NCBI RefSeq assembly: GCF_037154085.1
Contig: NZ_JBANRM010000001.1
Coordinates: 1,136,120-1,200,119, forward strand
Source of the DNA: Andeanibacterium fulvum
Lineage (GTDB): Bacteria > Pseudomonadota > Alphaproteobacteria > Sphingomonadales > Sphingomonadaceae
Direction: 5' to 3'
DNA length: 64,000 nt
How positions within the stretch are numbered: position 1 is the stretch's first letter; each line of letters begins with the position of its first letter. A program made the position numbers and the translations under genes. Below are positions 26,153 through 33,887 of the stretch, one piece after another. The notes beneath the pieces were generated by a model that was not told where the DNA came from, made no database searches, and saw only the letters and a list, made by a program, of their open reading frames with translations.

Positions 26153-27099
26153 TCGCAGGAAGCACCGGTCGCGCCGGACAAGATCTGCTCCGCAAGGCGG
26201 CGGCCGGAAAGCCAGGCCGCCTCCACGCGGGGGCCGATCAGCCAGTCTCCGCAAACGCCGAGGCGGGAGGTGCTATCCCAGAGCGCCCCACGCCCGGCGC
26301 TGCCGGACAAGGCAAAACGCCAGCGATGGCCGACGACTGCGACAGGCTGTTGCGAGGTTCCCGATGCGGCGAGAAAAGCGCGGGACAATGCCGCTGCCGC
26401 CCAATCCGGATCGCGTTCAAGGTGTTCGCGCGACCATTCGGGCGTTGCGTGAATGGTCCATGCCTCTGCCCCCGAACGTCCCGGCTTGGAATTGTTGCGC
26501 GCAGCCCAGGCAACGATGCCGCTGTTCGTCACGACGGGTGGGCCTTCCAACGGTAGGGCAAAGGTCAGCATGGCAGCCCAACAGGGCGTTGAAGGAGCGG
26601 AAACCGCCACGCGCGCCATATCGAGGCAATAGAGGCCCAGCAGCGGGGCAGCCTGTTCGGCGGGCAACGCAATCACGAGCGCATCGAACGGGCCGGCCCG
26701 TCCTTGCTCGAAGGCAAGATGCCAGCCATCCGAACTGCGCGCGATCCCGCGCACATGCACGCCCGCGCTCACGTCGAGCGGATGGGCAATATGCTTTGGA
26801 ATGGCATTCATTGCCGGCACGCCCACCCAGGCGTCATCGCGTGCCTCGCTCCAGCGGCTGACCACGCCAGCGGCCTCCCACTGGCCAATCTGCCTGATGA
26901 ACTCAGGATCGCGGGCCACCAGAAATTGGGCGCCGTGATCGAAAGTGACATTGCCGCAATCTGTTTCCATCCGGCGGGACGACATTCGCCCACCCGGTGC
27001 ACGCCCCTTGTCGAACAGGCTTACGCAATGGCCGTGCCGCGAAAGCATTTCTGCGCAGGACAGCCCTGCAATTCCAGCCCCGATGATCCCCACCCTCAT
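26119..27099 (-). CDS. Renalase-like FAD/NAD(P)-binding amine oxidase domain protein
   Basis: A 326-residue flavoprotein. The N-terminal Rossmann motif is VGIIGAGIAGLSCAEMLSRHG, followed by DKGRAPGGRMSSRR, the GGRxSSRR pattern of the renalase/amine-oxidase-like group. FDHGAQFLVARD follows, and the C-terminal FAD contact is LGVCGDWLIGPRVEAAWLSG. It is divergent from the LOV regulator with about 150 bases between them, so it could be a light-responsive target, which is inference. The substrate is unknown; bacterial renalase relatives oxidise aberrant dihydro-NAD(P)H isomers. Confidence 0.8.
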   Translation of the reverse strand: MRVGIIGAGIAGLSCAEMLSRHGHCVSLFDKGRAPGGRMSSRRMETDCGNVTFDHGAQFLVARDPEFIRQIGQWEAAGVVSRWSEARDDAWVGVPAMNAIPKHIAHPLDVSAGVHVRGIARSSDGWHLAFEQGRAGPFDALVIALPAEQAAPLLGLYCLDMARVAVSAPSTPCWAAMLTFALPLEGPPVVTNSGIVAWAARNNSKPGRSGAEAWTIHATPEWSREHLERDPDWAAAALSRAFLAASGTSQQPVAVVGHRWRFALSGSAGRGALWDSTSRLGVCGDWLIGPRVEAAWLSGRRLAEQILSGATGASCDQPMARSSGIA

Positions 27100-27213
27100 C
27101 CGAGCACACCTTCGCGTTCAGACGGGCGGTTGGACTGGGGGCGTGAAATAGTCATGGGCACGTCTGCGTTGCCAAGGACGGGCGCTTGCGCCAACATGGC
27201 CGAAGGGGCAGCG

Positions 27214-27230
27214 CCTTGCCCTCGGCAAGG
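27214..27230. repeat. Short perfect hairpin in the LOV-gene leader
   Basis: CCTTGCC and GGCAAGG form a seven-base stem with loop CTC, 20 bases before the LOV gene start. It may be an operator or an mRNA hairpin near the ribosome site. Confidence 0.35.
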
Positions 27231-27249
27231 GAAATGCTAACTTCCGATC

Positions 27250-27840
27250 ATGGCCATACACGACATAATCGACGCCAGCCCTACCGCTGCAGTCATCAGC
27301 GATCCCCGTCAGCCCGACAATCCCATCATTGCCTGCAATGACGCGTTTGTGCGGCTGACCGGCTATGCGCGCGAAGAGATCGTGGGCCGCAATTGCCGTT
27401 TTCTCAGCGGGCCGGAGACGGAGCCGGAACTGACCGAAATGCTGCGCGACGGCATTCGCCGCAAGCAACCGGTGATGGTGGAAATCCTGAACTACAAGAA
27501 GGACGGCAGCCGCTTCCGCAACGCGGTGATGGTAGCGCCGATCTTCGACGACGCGGGCGAACTGGAATATTTTCTCGGTTCCCAAATGGAAGTGGTCCTG
27601 TCCTCAGGCCTTTCCAGCGCGGACCGCAGCAGTCAGGCACAGGACAAGATCGCCGCGCTAACCGGGCGCCAGCGGGAAATCCTTGAAATGATGTCGGCAG
27701 GCCAGCTCAACAAGCAGATCGCCTATGCGCTGGGCCTGAGCGAACGCACAGTGAAGATGCACCGGGCAGCCCTGCTCAAGGCGCTCGACGTGAAGACCAG
27801 CGCGGATGCGATCCGCCTTGCAGTCGAAGCCGGGCTCTAG
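27250..27840 (+). CDS. LOV-HTH blue-light-responsive transcription factor (EL222-like)
   Basis: A 196-residue one-component photoreceptor. The LOV (PAS) core at residues 10-118 contains the flavin-adduct motif GRNCRFLSG, with the photoactive Cys49. It also has the flavin-contacting Asn81 (LNYKKDG), Asn91 (RFRNAV) and Gln112 (FLGSQMEV). A linker leads to a LuxR-type HTH at about residues 135-196 (LTGRQREILEMMSAGQLNKQ, LGLSERTVKMHRAALLKALD). The layout equals Erythrobacter EL222, in which blue light frees the HTH to dimerise and bind DNA. All four photochemical residues are present, so it should be light-active. Targets are unknown; the divergent flavoprotein gene is the nearest candidate. Confidence 0.92.
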   Translation: MAIHDIIDASPTAAVISDPRQPDNPIIACNDAFVRLTGYAREEIVGRNCRFLSGPETEPELTEMLRDGIRRKQPVMVEILNYKKDGSRFRNAVMVAPIFDDAGELEYFLGSQMEVVLSSGLSSADRSSQAQDKIAALTGRQREILEMMSAGQLNKQIAYALGLSERTVKMHRAALLKALDVKTSADAIRLAVEAGL

Positions 27841-28343
27841 GGGCGGAAAAACACTTTCCTACAGACCCTGAAATGGCGTTTATCCTGCGCGATGAACAGC
27901 CGCGACTTTCCCCTGCCTTGCCTCGCTTCCGACCGGGTCATCCCAGGCGCGCTAAGCCTGCACGAAACGCCGACATGGAAGGTGACACTCCGGCCCGCGC
28001 GCAGTGCCCTGAAACGGCTCGAAACCGCGCCCCGCGGGAGGGAGACGGTGTGCACGAAAAGGGCCAATTTCCTGCCTGTAAGGGTGACACTTTCCGATGC
28101 TTCCTGGCCGCATCGACAATGCGAAACACCGCCGCGATTGCCCTAAAGGACAGGTCGAGCCAGAGCCCCAGATCGGCTAAACAGAAATGAAGTCTTGCGA
28201 ATGTCTGATTTCCCCAAGTCGGATCACAGCCGGGTAGTGGCTTCGCGCCGCTGCCCTGTTCGTGTTGTCAGCCATTTCCTCGGGCTGATCTCGGGCCTCG
28301 TCACACTACCCCCCTTGTGCGGCGGGGCCCACCACCGGGCCGA
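27841..28343. other. Intergenic region without a convincing gene
   Basis: About 500 bases separate the LOV regulator from the end of the aconitase gene. Short open frames here have no recognisable domain and arginine/proline-rich composition typical of chance GC-rich frames. GGTGACACT occurs twice as a direct repeat, about 100 bases apart (27981 and 28083). I see no RNA gene or clear terminator. Confidence 0.5.
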
Positions 28344-30860
28344 TCATTCTTCGACGCACATGCCCCCGCCCAGCATGCGCGGGATGCCGCCCGCGCGATA
28401 GACGGCCACATCCTGCGGCGTGACCAATTCAGCGACAGCCTGGTATTCGCCGCCGCCAGGTCCGCTGACCTCGATCCATAGGCGCGCATGGACGCCCGCC
28501 TGATCCAGCCCATGGATCGTCAAGCGGCTCGCGGCATCGAGCATGGGCTCCCGCGTATCTTCCAGCCGGATAGGCAAGACGCCCATGGCGATGAGGTTGC
28601 TGCGATGTATCCGCTCGAAACTGCGCGCGATCACGGCGCGCACGCCCAGCAAGGCAGTGCCCTTTGCGGCCCAGTCCCGCGCGGAGCCGCAGCCATATGC
28701 CTCGCCTGCCCAGATCACCAAGGGTCGGCCCTCTGCCTGATACGACAGGGCCGCATCGAAGATGTTCGTTTCGCGCCCGGCAGTGTCGATAGCACGATTG
28801 CCCTCGTCCGACGCAAACCGGTTCACCAGCCGCCGATTGTCGAAGGTGCCGCGCAGCATCACTTCGTGATTGCCGCGAAAATCGCCATAGCCGCCATAAT
28901 CGCCGCGTTGCCAGCCATGGGCCCGCAGCCATTCGGCAGCCGGAGAATCCCCGGCAATTGCGCCGATGGGTGAGATGTGATCGGTAGTGATGCTGTCCCC
29001 CAGCCAGAGCAGTACCGCCGCCTCGCGGATTTTCGCTGCCGGTGGGCCCGCATCCACATCGAAGAAAGGCGGCCTGCGGATCAGCAGCGACTGGGCATTC
29101 CATGGGAAGAGATCGCCTTCCGGTGCAGCCAGATCGTCCCAGCGGGCATTGGCGGGCGCACCTGCAGGCTTACCCTCGCGCTCCAGTTCCGCCAGCAGGC
29201 ACTGTGCCTCGCCCGGCGCCGGCCAGAGATCGGCGAGGTAGACGTCCTTGCCTTGCGCATCCCTGCCTACCGGCATCGCTGCGAGATCGCCCGACAGACT
29301 GCCAGCCAAGGCGGCAGCCACCACCAGCGGCGGCGAAGCGAGATAGTTCGCCTGAACGCGGGAATGAATGCGATTGGGAAAGTTGCGGTTGCCCGACAAT
29401 ACAGCGGCGCTCACCAGACCGGGATCGGCCGCCAGCATGGCCTCCGCCTCGGGCTTCAGTGCGCCCGAATTGCCCACGCATGTGGTGCAACCGAAACCGA
29501 CCACCGAAAAGCCGATTTGTTCCAGATAGGGCATCAGCCCTGCGCGGATCAGCAGGTCCGCCATGGCGCGCGATCCCGGTGCTAGGCTGGTCTTGACCCA
29601 GGCGGGTGGATGCAGGCCGTGTTCCACCGCTCGGCGAGCCACCAGGCCCGCTTCCAGCATCAGCACCGGGTTGGCGGTATTGGTGCAACTGGTGATCGCG
29701 GCGATCAGCACCGCGCCATCGGCGTTGCCTTCCGCGTCTGTGCGAGCAGGCAAGCTGGCAGGCACCTCCGCCAAGGGCCGGATGTCCTGCGGCCGCGCAG
29801 GCCCGGCCATGACCGGCACCACGCAGGACAGGTCAAATTTCAGGGTCCGGCTGTAGCGGCGCTCCTGACCGTCCTCCGCCCAAAGGCCGCTTTGCCGGGC
29901 ATAGGCCTCGTAAAGCGTCAGATCTTCCTCGCTGCGCCCCATGGAGCGCAAATAATGCAGGGTTTCGCCATCGACTGCGAACAGCCCGGCAGTCGCCCCA
30001 TATTCGGGGCACATATTGGCGATTGCCGCCCGGTCCGGCAGGCGGAGGCTTGCTGCGCCCGGCCCGATGAATTCGAGTATCTGATCGACCACACCCTGCC
30101 CGCGCAGGAAGGCCGTGAGGCTGAGCGCAGCATCGGCCGCGCTCACGCCCGGTGCCAGCGCGCCGCTGAGCACGACCTGCGTCACCGGCGGAATCGGGAT
30201 GTCCGAGGACTGCCCCAGCGCCGCGACTTCCGCCTCGATCCCGCCGACGCCCCAACCCAATATGCCCAGCGCGTTGATCATGGTGGTGTGGCTATCGGTG
30301 CCGATCACCACTTCGGGCACGATCCTGCCGCTACCGTCCTTGGCCGAACGGGCAATGGCGGAAAGCCGCTCGAGATTGATCTGGTGACAGATGCCGTTGC
30401 CCGGCGGCACGATCTGCAGCGAGGCGAAGGCGCTTTCGGCCCATTTGAAAAAGCCATAGCGTTCCAGATTGCGCTCGAATTCCAGCGCGATGTTCCGCTC
30501 GGGCGCGTCGGGCGTGCCGCTGAAGTCGACCTTGACCGAATGGTCGATCACCAGATCGATCGGCACCGCCGGATTGATCGGATTTCCCGCCTGTGCCGCT
30601 TTGTCCCGCAACGCTGCCAGATCGACCAGCGCGGCGACGCCCGCCGTATCCTGCATCAGGATGCGCGTGGGAGCGAAGGGAACGGTCAGCCCCTCAAGCC
30701 TGCCGTCCAGCCAGGCTGCGAACCCTCTCGCCACATCGGGCCGGGCCCCATGACCGAGCGCGTTCTCAAGCAGCAGGCGCAGCGAGCGCGGCAGGCCCGC
30801 GAGCCGGGCCTGCATGGAACTGTCCAACCTGTCCCAGGCCGTAGGAAGCCGATCCGTCAT
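28344..30860 (-). CDS. Divergent aconitase-family hydratase (AcnA-like)
   Basis: An 838-residue single-chain iron-sulfur hydro-lyase, about 50 residues shorter than ordinary AcnA. The cluster cysteines are Cys392 (in ITSCTNTANP), Cys458 and Cys461 (in GFGCTTCVGNSG). The substrate arginines appear conserved, but their surroundings are altered. The AcnA motif NRNFEGR is NRNFPNR (491-497), GTFANVR is GTFDNRR (671-677), and YGSGSSR is YGCGSAR (722-728), keeping the catalytic Ser726 but replacing the second Ser by Ala727. It is transcribed with the HMG-CoA-lyase-like gene. Family membership is certain; the substrate is probably not citrate, and a C5 or C4 acid such as citraconate or maleate fits the context. 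Confidence 0.85.
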   Translation of the reverse strand: MTDRLPTAWDRLDSSMQARLAGLPRSLRLLLENALGHGARPDVARGFAAWLDGRLEGLTVPFAPTRILMQDTAGVAALVDLAALRDKAAQAGNPINPAVPIDLVIDHSVKVDFSGTPDAPERNIALEFERNLERYGFFKWAESAFASLQIVPPGNGICHQINLERLSAIARSAKDGSGRIVPEVVIGTDSHTTMINALGILGWGVGGIEAEVAALGQSSDIPIPPVTQVVLSGALAPGVSAADAALSLTAFLRGQGVVDQILEFIGPGAASLRLPDRAAIANMCPEYGATAGLFAVDGETLHYLRSMGRSEEDLTLYEAYARQSGLWAEDGQERRYSRTLKFDLSCVVPVMAGPARPQDIRPLAEVPASLPARTDAEGNADGAVLIAAITSCTNTANPVLMLEAGLVARRAVEHGLHPPAWVKTSLAPGSRAMADLLIRAGLMPYLEQIGFSVVGFGCTTCVGNSGALKPEAEAMLAADPGLVSAAVLSGNRNFPNRIHSRVQANYLASPPLVVAAALAGSLSGDLAAMPVGRDAQGKDVYLADLWPAPGEAQCLLAELEREGKPAGAPANARWDDLAAPEGDLFPWNAQSLLIRRPPFFDVDAGPPAAKIREAAVLLWLGDSITTDHISPIGAIAGDSPAAEWLRAHGWQRGDYGGYGDFRGNHEVMLRGTFDNRRLVNRFASDEGNRAIDTAGRETNIFDAALSYQAEGRPLVIWAGEAYGCGSARDWAAKGTALLGVRAVIARSFERIHRSNLIAMGVLPIRLEDTREPMLDAASRLTIHGLDQAGVHARLWIEVSGPGGGEYQAVAELVTPQDVAVYRAGGIPRMLGGGMCVEE

Positions 30861-30871
30861 GCCTCGCCCGC

Positions 30872-31831
30872 TCAGCCCGCGATCCTGCTGCGCAGCCTAG
30901 CCAGCGTCCCGCCCTGCTTGACCTTGCCGGGCAACGGGTGGCCGACAATGTCCTCCGCGAGCAGGGCGCATTCGATCAGCCTTTCAAGATCGACACCGGT
31001 GGCGATGCCCATTTCCTCGCACATCAGCACGAAGTCCTCGGTGCAGATGTTCCCCGCCGCGCCCTTATGCGCAGCGAAGGGGCAGCCCCCCAGTCCGGCA
31101 ACGGCAGCATCGAAATGGCGCACGCCCATCTGCAGGCCCGCATAGGCATTAGCGAGGCCCAGTCCGCGCGTATCGTGGAGGTGGAGCGACAGTTCGAGCT
31201 GCGGATAGGCATCGCGCACCATGCCGACCACGCGGCGGATACGCTCCGGCGTGGCCCAGGCCATGGTGTCGCCCAGACCGACGATCTCCAGCTTCTCTCC
31301 CTCCGCCGCGGCGATGTCGAGCAACTGGCCGACCAGTTCCACCACCCGCGCAGGCGCCACATCGCCTTCGAAGTTGCAGCCGAAGGCCGCAGTGACGAAG
31401 CCGGTGCGCACCGGAATGCCATGATCGCGATACATGCGGATCAGTTCGGGCTGCGCTGCAAGCTGCTGGACCGGCGTGCGGTTCTGGTTGCGCTTCAGGA
31501 ACGCGTCGGAGGCGTAGAGCGTCAGCTTCCCGTCGAGCGCCAGCCGCCCGGTGGCGATGGCCCGCTCCAGCCCCCGGCTATTGAGCCACAATCCGGCATA
31601 GGCGACATCCGGCTGGGGCGTGAATCCGGCGACCACCTGTTCGGCATCGGCCATGCCCGGCACCAGAGAGGGGTTTACGAAGGACACGATCTGGATATGA
31701 CGAAGCCCGGTCTGCGACAGGGCATCGATCAGTTCGATCTTGCGCGCCGTGGCGATATCGCCGCCTTCGATCTGGAAACCTTCGCGGGGGCCTTCCTCCT
31801 TGATGAAGACGCGATCGGGGAGTTGGGTCAT
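30872..31831 (-). CDS. HMG-CoA-lyase-family enzyme, candidate (R)-citramalyl-CoA lyase
   Basis: A 319-residue TIM-barrel lyase. It has the metal-binding SLHLHDTRGLGLANAY and the active-site cysteine in GLGGCPFAAHKGAAGNICTED, both standard for HMG-CoA lyases. The first motif is PREGFQ (Arg16, Glu17) where HMG-CoA lyases have PRDGLQ, so the metal-ligand Asp is Glu. It forms an operon with the divergent aconitase, and the composite operator lies 45 bases upstream. The neighbourhood (CaiB transferase, gentisate-type cleavage) suggests citramalyl-CoA or malyl-type cleavage to pyruvate and acetyl-CoA. True HMG-CoA cleavage remains possible. Confidence 0.85.
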   Translation of the reverse strand: MTQLPDRVFIKEEGPREGFQIEGGDIATARKIELIDALSQTGLRHIQIVSFVNPSLVPGMADAEQVVAGFTPQPDVAYAGLWLNSRGLERAIATGRLALDGKLTLYASDAFLKRNQNRTPVQQLAAQPELIRMYRDHGIPVRTGFVTAAFGCNFEGDVAPARVVELVGQLLDIAAAEGEKLEIVGLGDTMAWATPERIRRVVGMVRDAYPQLELSLHLHDTRGLGLANAYAGLQMGVRHFDAAVAGLGGCPFAAHKGAAGNICTEDFVLMCEEMGIATGVDLERLIECALLAEDIVGHPLPGKVKQGGTLARLRSRIAG

Positions 31832-31875
31832 TTATACGATTTTCCTGCAATGGCGTGTTGACAAGGGGCAGTAAC

Positions 31876-31900
31876 GTTCCGCTATGTAGAACGCGGGTTC
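31876..31900 (+). promoter_or_regulatory. Composite operator site 1 (HMGL/IclR divergent promoters)
   Basis: GTTCCGCTATGTAGAAC is an imperfect palindrome (GTTC and GAAC arms), followed by a third half-site GTTC. It lies between the lyase gene (45 bases to its start) and the IclR gene (28 bases to its start). The architecture matches seven other sites in the cluster, but here the third half-site is one base further away. Confidence 0.6.
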
Positions 31901-31927
31901 GAATTGAGACGATAGAGAGGGGTTGGC

Positions 31928-32629
31928 ATGAATTCCAAGGGCGGTGTGGCCGCAGTCGATCGGGCATTCGCGATCATGCAGGCGTTCACGCATCAGCGGC
32001 CGGTGATGACGCTGGCCGAAATCTCGCGCGTGACGGGGCTCTACAAGAGCACCATCCTGCGCCTGCTGGGCTCGCTGGAGAAATCCTACTTCGTGGTGCA
32101 GCGCGCCGATGGCAGCTACCAGCTGGGCCCCGGCCTGCTGGAACTGGCCAGCATCTACCAGGATTCCTTCGACCTGCGGCAGTTCGTGCACCCCACGCTC
32201 GAACGGCTGGTCGTGGAAACGGGCGAAGGCGCCAGCTTCTTCATCCGCCACGCCGAAATGCAGATGTGCCTGTTCCGCGTCGACGGCAACCAGACCATCC
32301 GCGACTACACGATCCGCCTGGGCGACCGCCGCCCGCTCGACAAGGGCGCTTCGGCAGAGGCCTTCCGCAAGTTCGAGAACAAGGGCGGGCCCTATACGGT
32401 GGACGATCTGGTCGTCGGATCGTTCGGATCGGTCACGCCGGAAATGGCGGCGCTGGCGGCGCCGGTCTTCGGACAGGGCAACGATCTGGTGGGCGTCATT
32501 ACCCTTTCCGGGCCGCTCTCGCGCTTCGACGAGCCTTCGGTCGCGCGATTGAAGCCGGTCCTGGCGGAGCAGGTCGTCACCCTTTCGCGTATGCTGGGGG
32601 CACAACCGGGGCTGTTCCGGGGCGCCTGA
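31928..32629 (+). CDS. IclR-family transcriptional regulator
   Basis: A 233-residue protein. The N-terminal winged helix (AVDRAFAIMQAF, MTLAEISRVTGLYKSTILRLLGSLEK, FVVQRADGSYQLGPGLLEL) is followed by the IclR ligand-binding domain (LRQFVHPTLERLVVETGEGASFFIRHAE onward to SRMLGAQPGLF). It stands alone on the plus strand, divergent from the lyase/aconitase operon and convergent with the CoA-transferase operon. IclR relatives such as PobR and PcaU bind a palindrome plus a direct repeat. Exactly this geometry recurs at eight promoters here, so it is the leading candidate regulator of the supercluster. Confidence 0.9.
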   Translation: MNSKGGVAAVDRAFAIMQAFTHQRPVMTLAEISRVTGLYKSTILRLLGSLEKSYFVVQRADGSYQLGPGLLELASIYQDSFDLRQFVHPTLERLVVETGEGASFFIRHAEMQMCLFRVDGNQTIRDYTIRLGDRRPLDKGASAEAFRKFENKGGPYTVDDLVVGSFGSVTPEMAALAAPVFGQGNDLVGVITLSGPLSRFDEPSVARLKPVLAEQVVTLSRMLGAQPGLFRGA

Positions 32630-32687
32630 CGCCCCGGCCAGCGCCGCCCTAGCCAACCCAGCCCCGCCCCTTAGCGCGTCTTCCCTC

Positions 32688-33887
32688 TCAAACGACACCG
32701 GCATTCCGCAAGCGTTCCAGTTCCGCCTCGTCCACGCCCAGAGAGCCCAGTATCTCGGCGCTGTGTTCGCCAAGGCGAGGCGGCGGGCAGGCGGCCTCGG
32801 GCCGGGAATCCGCCATCACAAAGCCGCTGCGAGCCACCCTGATCCCGCCCGTTTCCTGCAGGAAATCGCGCTGCCGGGTCTGCGGGTGATCGAGGATCTG
32901 CGGAATGGTGAGGATGCGCCCGGCGGGTATATTCGCCCGGTTGAGCAGTTCCTCCCACTCGGCACCCGGCCTTGTCGCGAATACAAGGTTGAGGATCGCG
33001 TTGAGTTCGGCCCGGTTGCGCTTGCGCGCCTCGCGCTCGGCAAAGCGCGGGTCCGAAACCAGCTCCGGCAGGCCCATGGCCTCGCACAGGGCCTCGAACT
33101 GTTCCTGCTTGTTCGCCGCGACGTTGATCTGGCCGTCCGCCGCCGTGAAGGCGCCCGAAGGGGCGGCAGTCATGTTCTGGTTGCCCAGCGGCCGGGGCTC
33201 GACACCCGCGATCAGATAGTTCGAGACCGCCCAACCCATGGCCGACAGCGTGGCATCGAGCATGGACACGTCGATGAAGGCGCCCTTCCCGGTCCGGTCC
33301 CGCCCGTAGAGCGCGCTCGAAATGGCAAAGGCCGCCATCAGCCCGCCCAGAGTATCGCACAGCGGGTAGCCGACCCGCAGAGGCGCGGATTCGGCATCGC
33401 CGGTGATGCTCATCACCCCGGAATAGCCCTGAATGATCTGGTCATAGGCCGGATTGCCGCTGAGCGGGCCTTCCTGCCCGAAGCCGGAAATGGCGCAATA
33501 GATCAGGCCGGGATTATCCCTGGCCAAAGTCTCGTAACCCAGCCCCAGCCGGTCCATCACGCCGGGGCGGAAATTCTCGATCAACACGTCCGCCGTCGCC
33601 GCCAGCCGCTGGAACAGCGCCCGCCCCTCCGGCTTCTTGAGGTCGAGCGTGACGGACTTCTTCCCCGCATTCTGGGCGAGGAAGGAAGTGCCCATCATCT
33701 GTTCGTTCAGCGCGGGATCGGCGCCCAGCTTGCGGGCGAGATCGCCCCCGTCCGGACGCTCCACCTTGATCACTTCCGCCCCCAGCAAGGCCAGCTGGAA
33801 GGCGGCATAGGGGCCGGAAAGGATATTGGTGAGGTCGAGGACCCGGACACCTTCCAGCTGCCGCGCGGGCGACGGCGCAGAACTCAT
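32688..33887 (-). CDS. CaiB/BaiF family III CoA-transferase
   Basis: A 399-residue family III CoA-transferase. It begins LEGVRVLDLTNILSGPYAAFQLALLGAEVIKVERP, followed by DLKKPEGRALFQRL, LIENFRPGVMDRLGLGYE and IYCAISGFGQEGPLS. The catalytic Asp is probably that in FIDVSMLDATLSAMG. It overlaps the hydroxylase gene by ATGA and is the last gene of the FAH-gentisate dioxygenase-hydroxylase operon. Succinyl-CoA:(R)-citramalate CoA-transferase and succinyl-CoA:HMG CoA-transferase both belong to this family, and either would supply the lyase encoded nearby. Confidence 0.88.
   Translation of the reverse strand: MSSAPSPARQLEGVRVLDLTNILSGPYAAFQLALLGAEVIKVERPDGGDLARKLGADPALNEQMMGTSFLAQNAGKKSVTLDLKKPEGRALFQRLAATADVLIENFRPGVMDRLGLGYETLARDNPGLIYCAISGFGQEGPLSGNPAYDQIIQGYSGVMSITGDAESAPLRVGYPLCDTLGGLMAAFAISSALYGRDRTGKGAFIDVSMLDATLSAMGWAVSNYLIAGVEPRPLGNQNMTAAPSGAFTAADGQINVAANKQEQFEALCEAMGLPELVSDPRFAEREARKRNRAELNAILNLVFATRPGAEWEELLNRANIPAGRILTIPQILDHPQTRQRDFLQETGGIRVARSGFVMADSRPEAACPPPRLGEHSAEILGSLGVDEAELERLRNAGVV

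Noticed and set aside
27981..28091. GGTGACACT direct repeats
   Set aside because: Two nine-base copies 100 bases apart with no further symmetry or gene start nearby; too weak to call an operator or repeat element.
27873..28190. A 105-codon open frame between the LOV and aconitase genes
   Set aside because: Arg/Pro-rich, without a domain or ribosome site, and overlapping another equally poor frame. Treated as intergenic.
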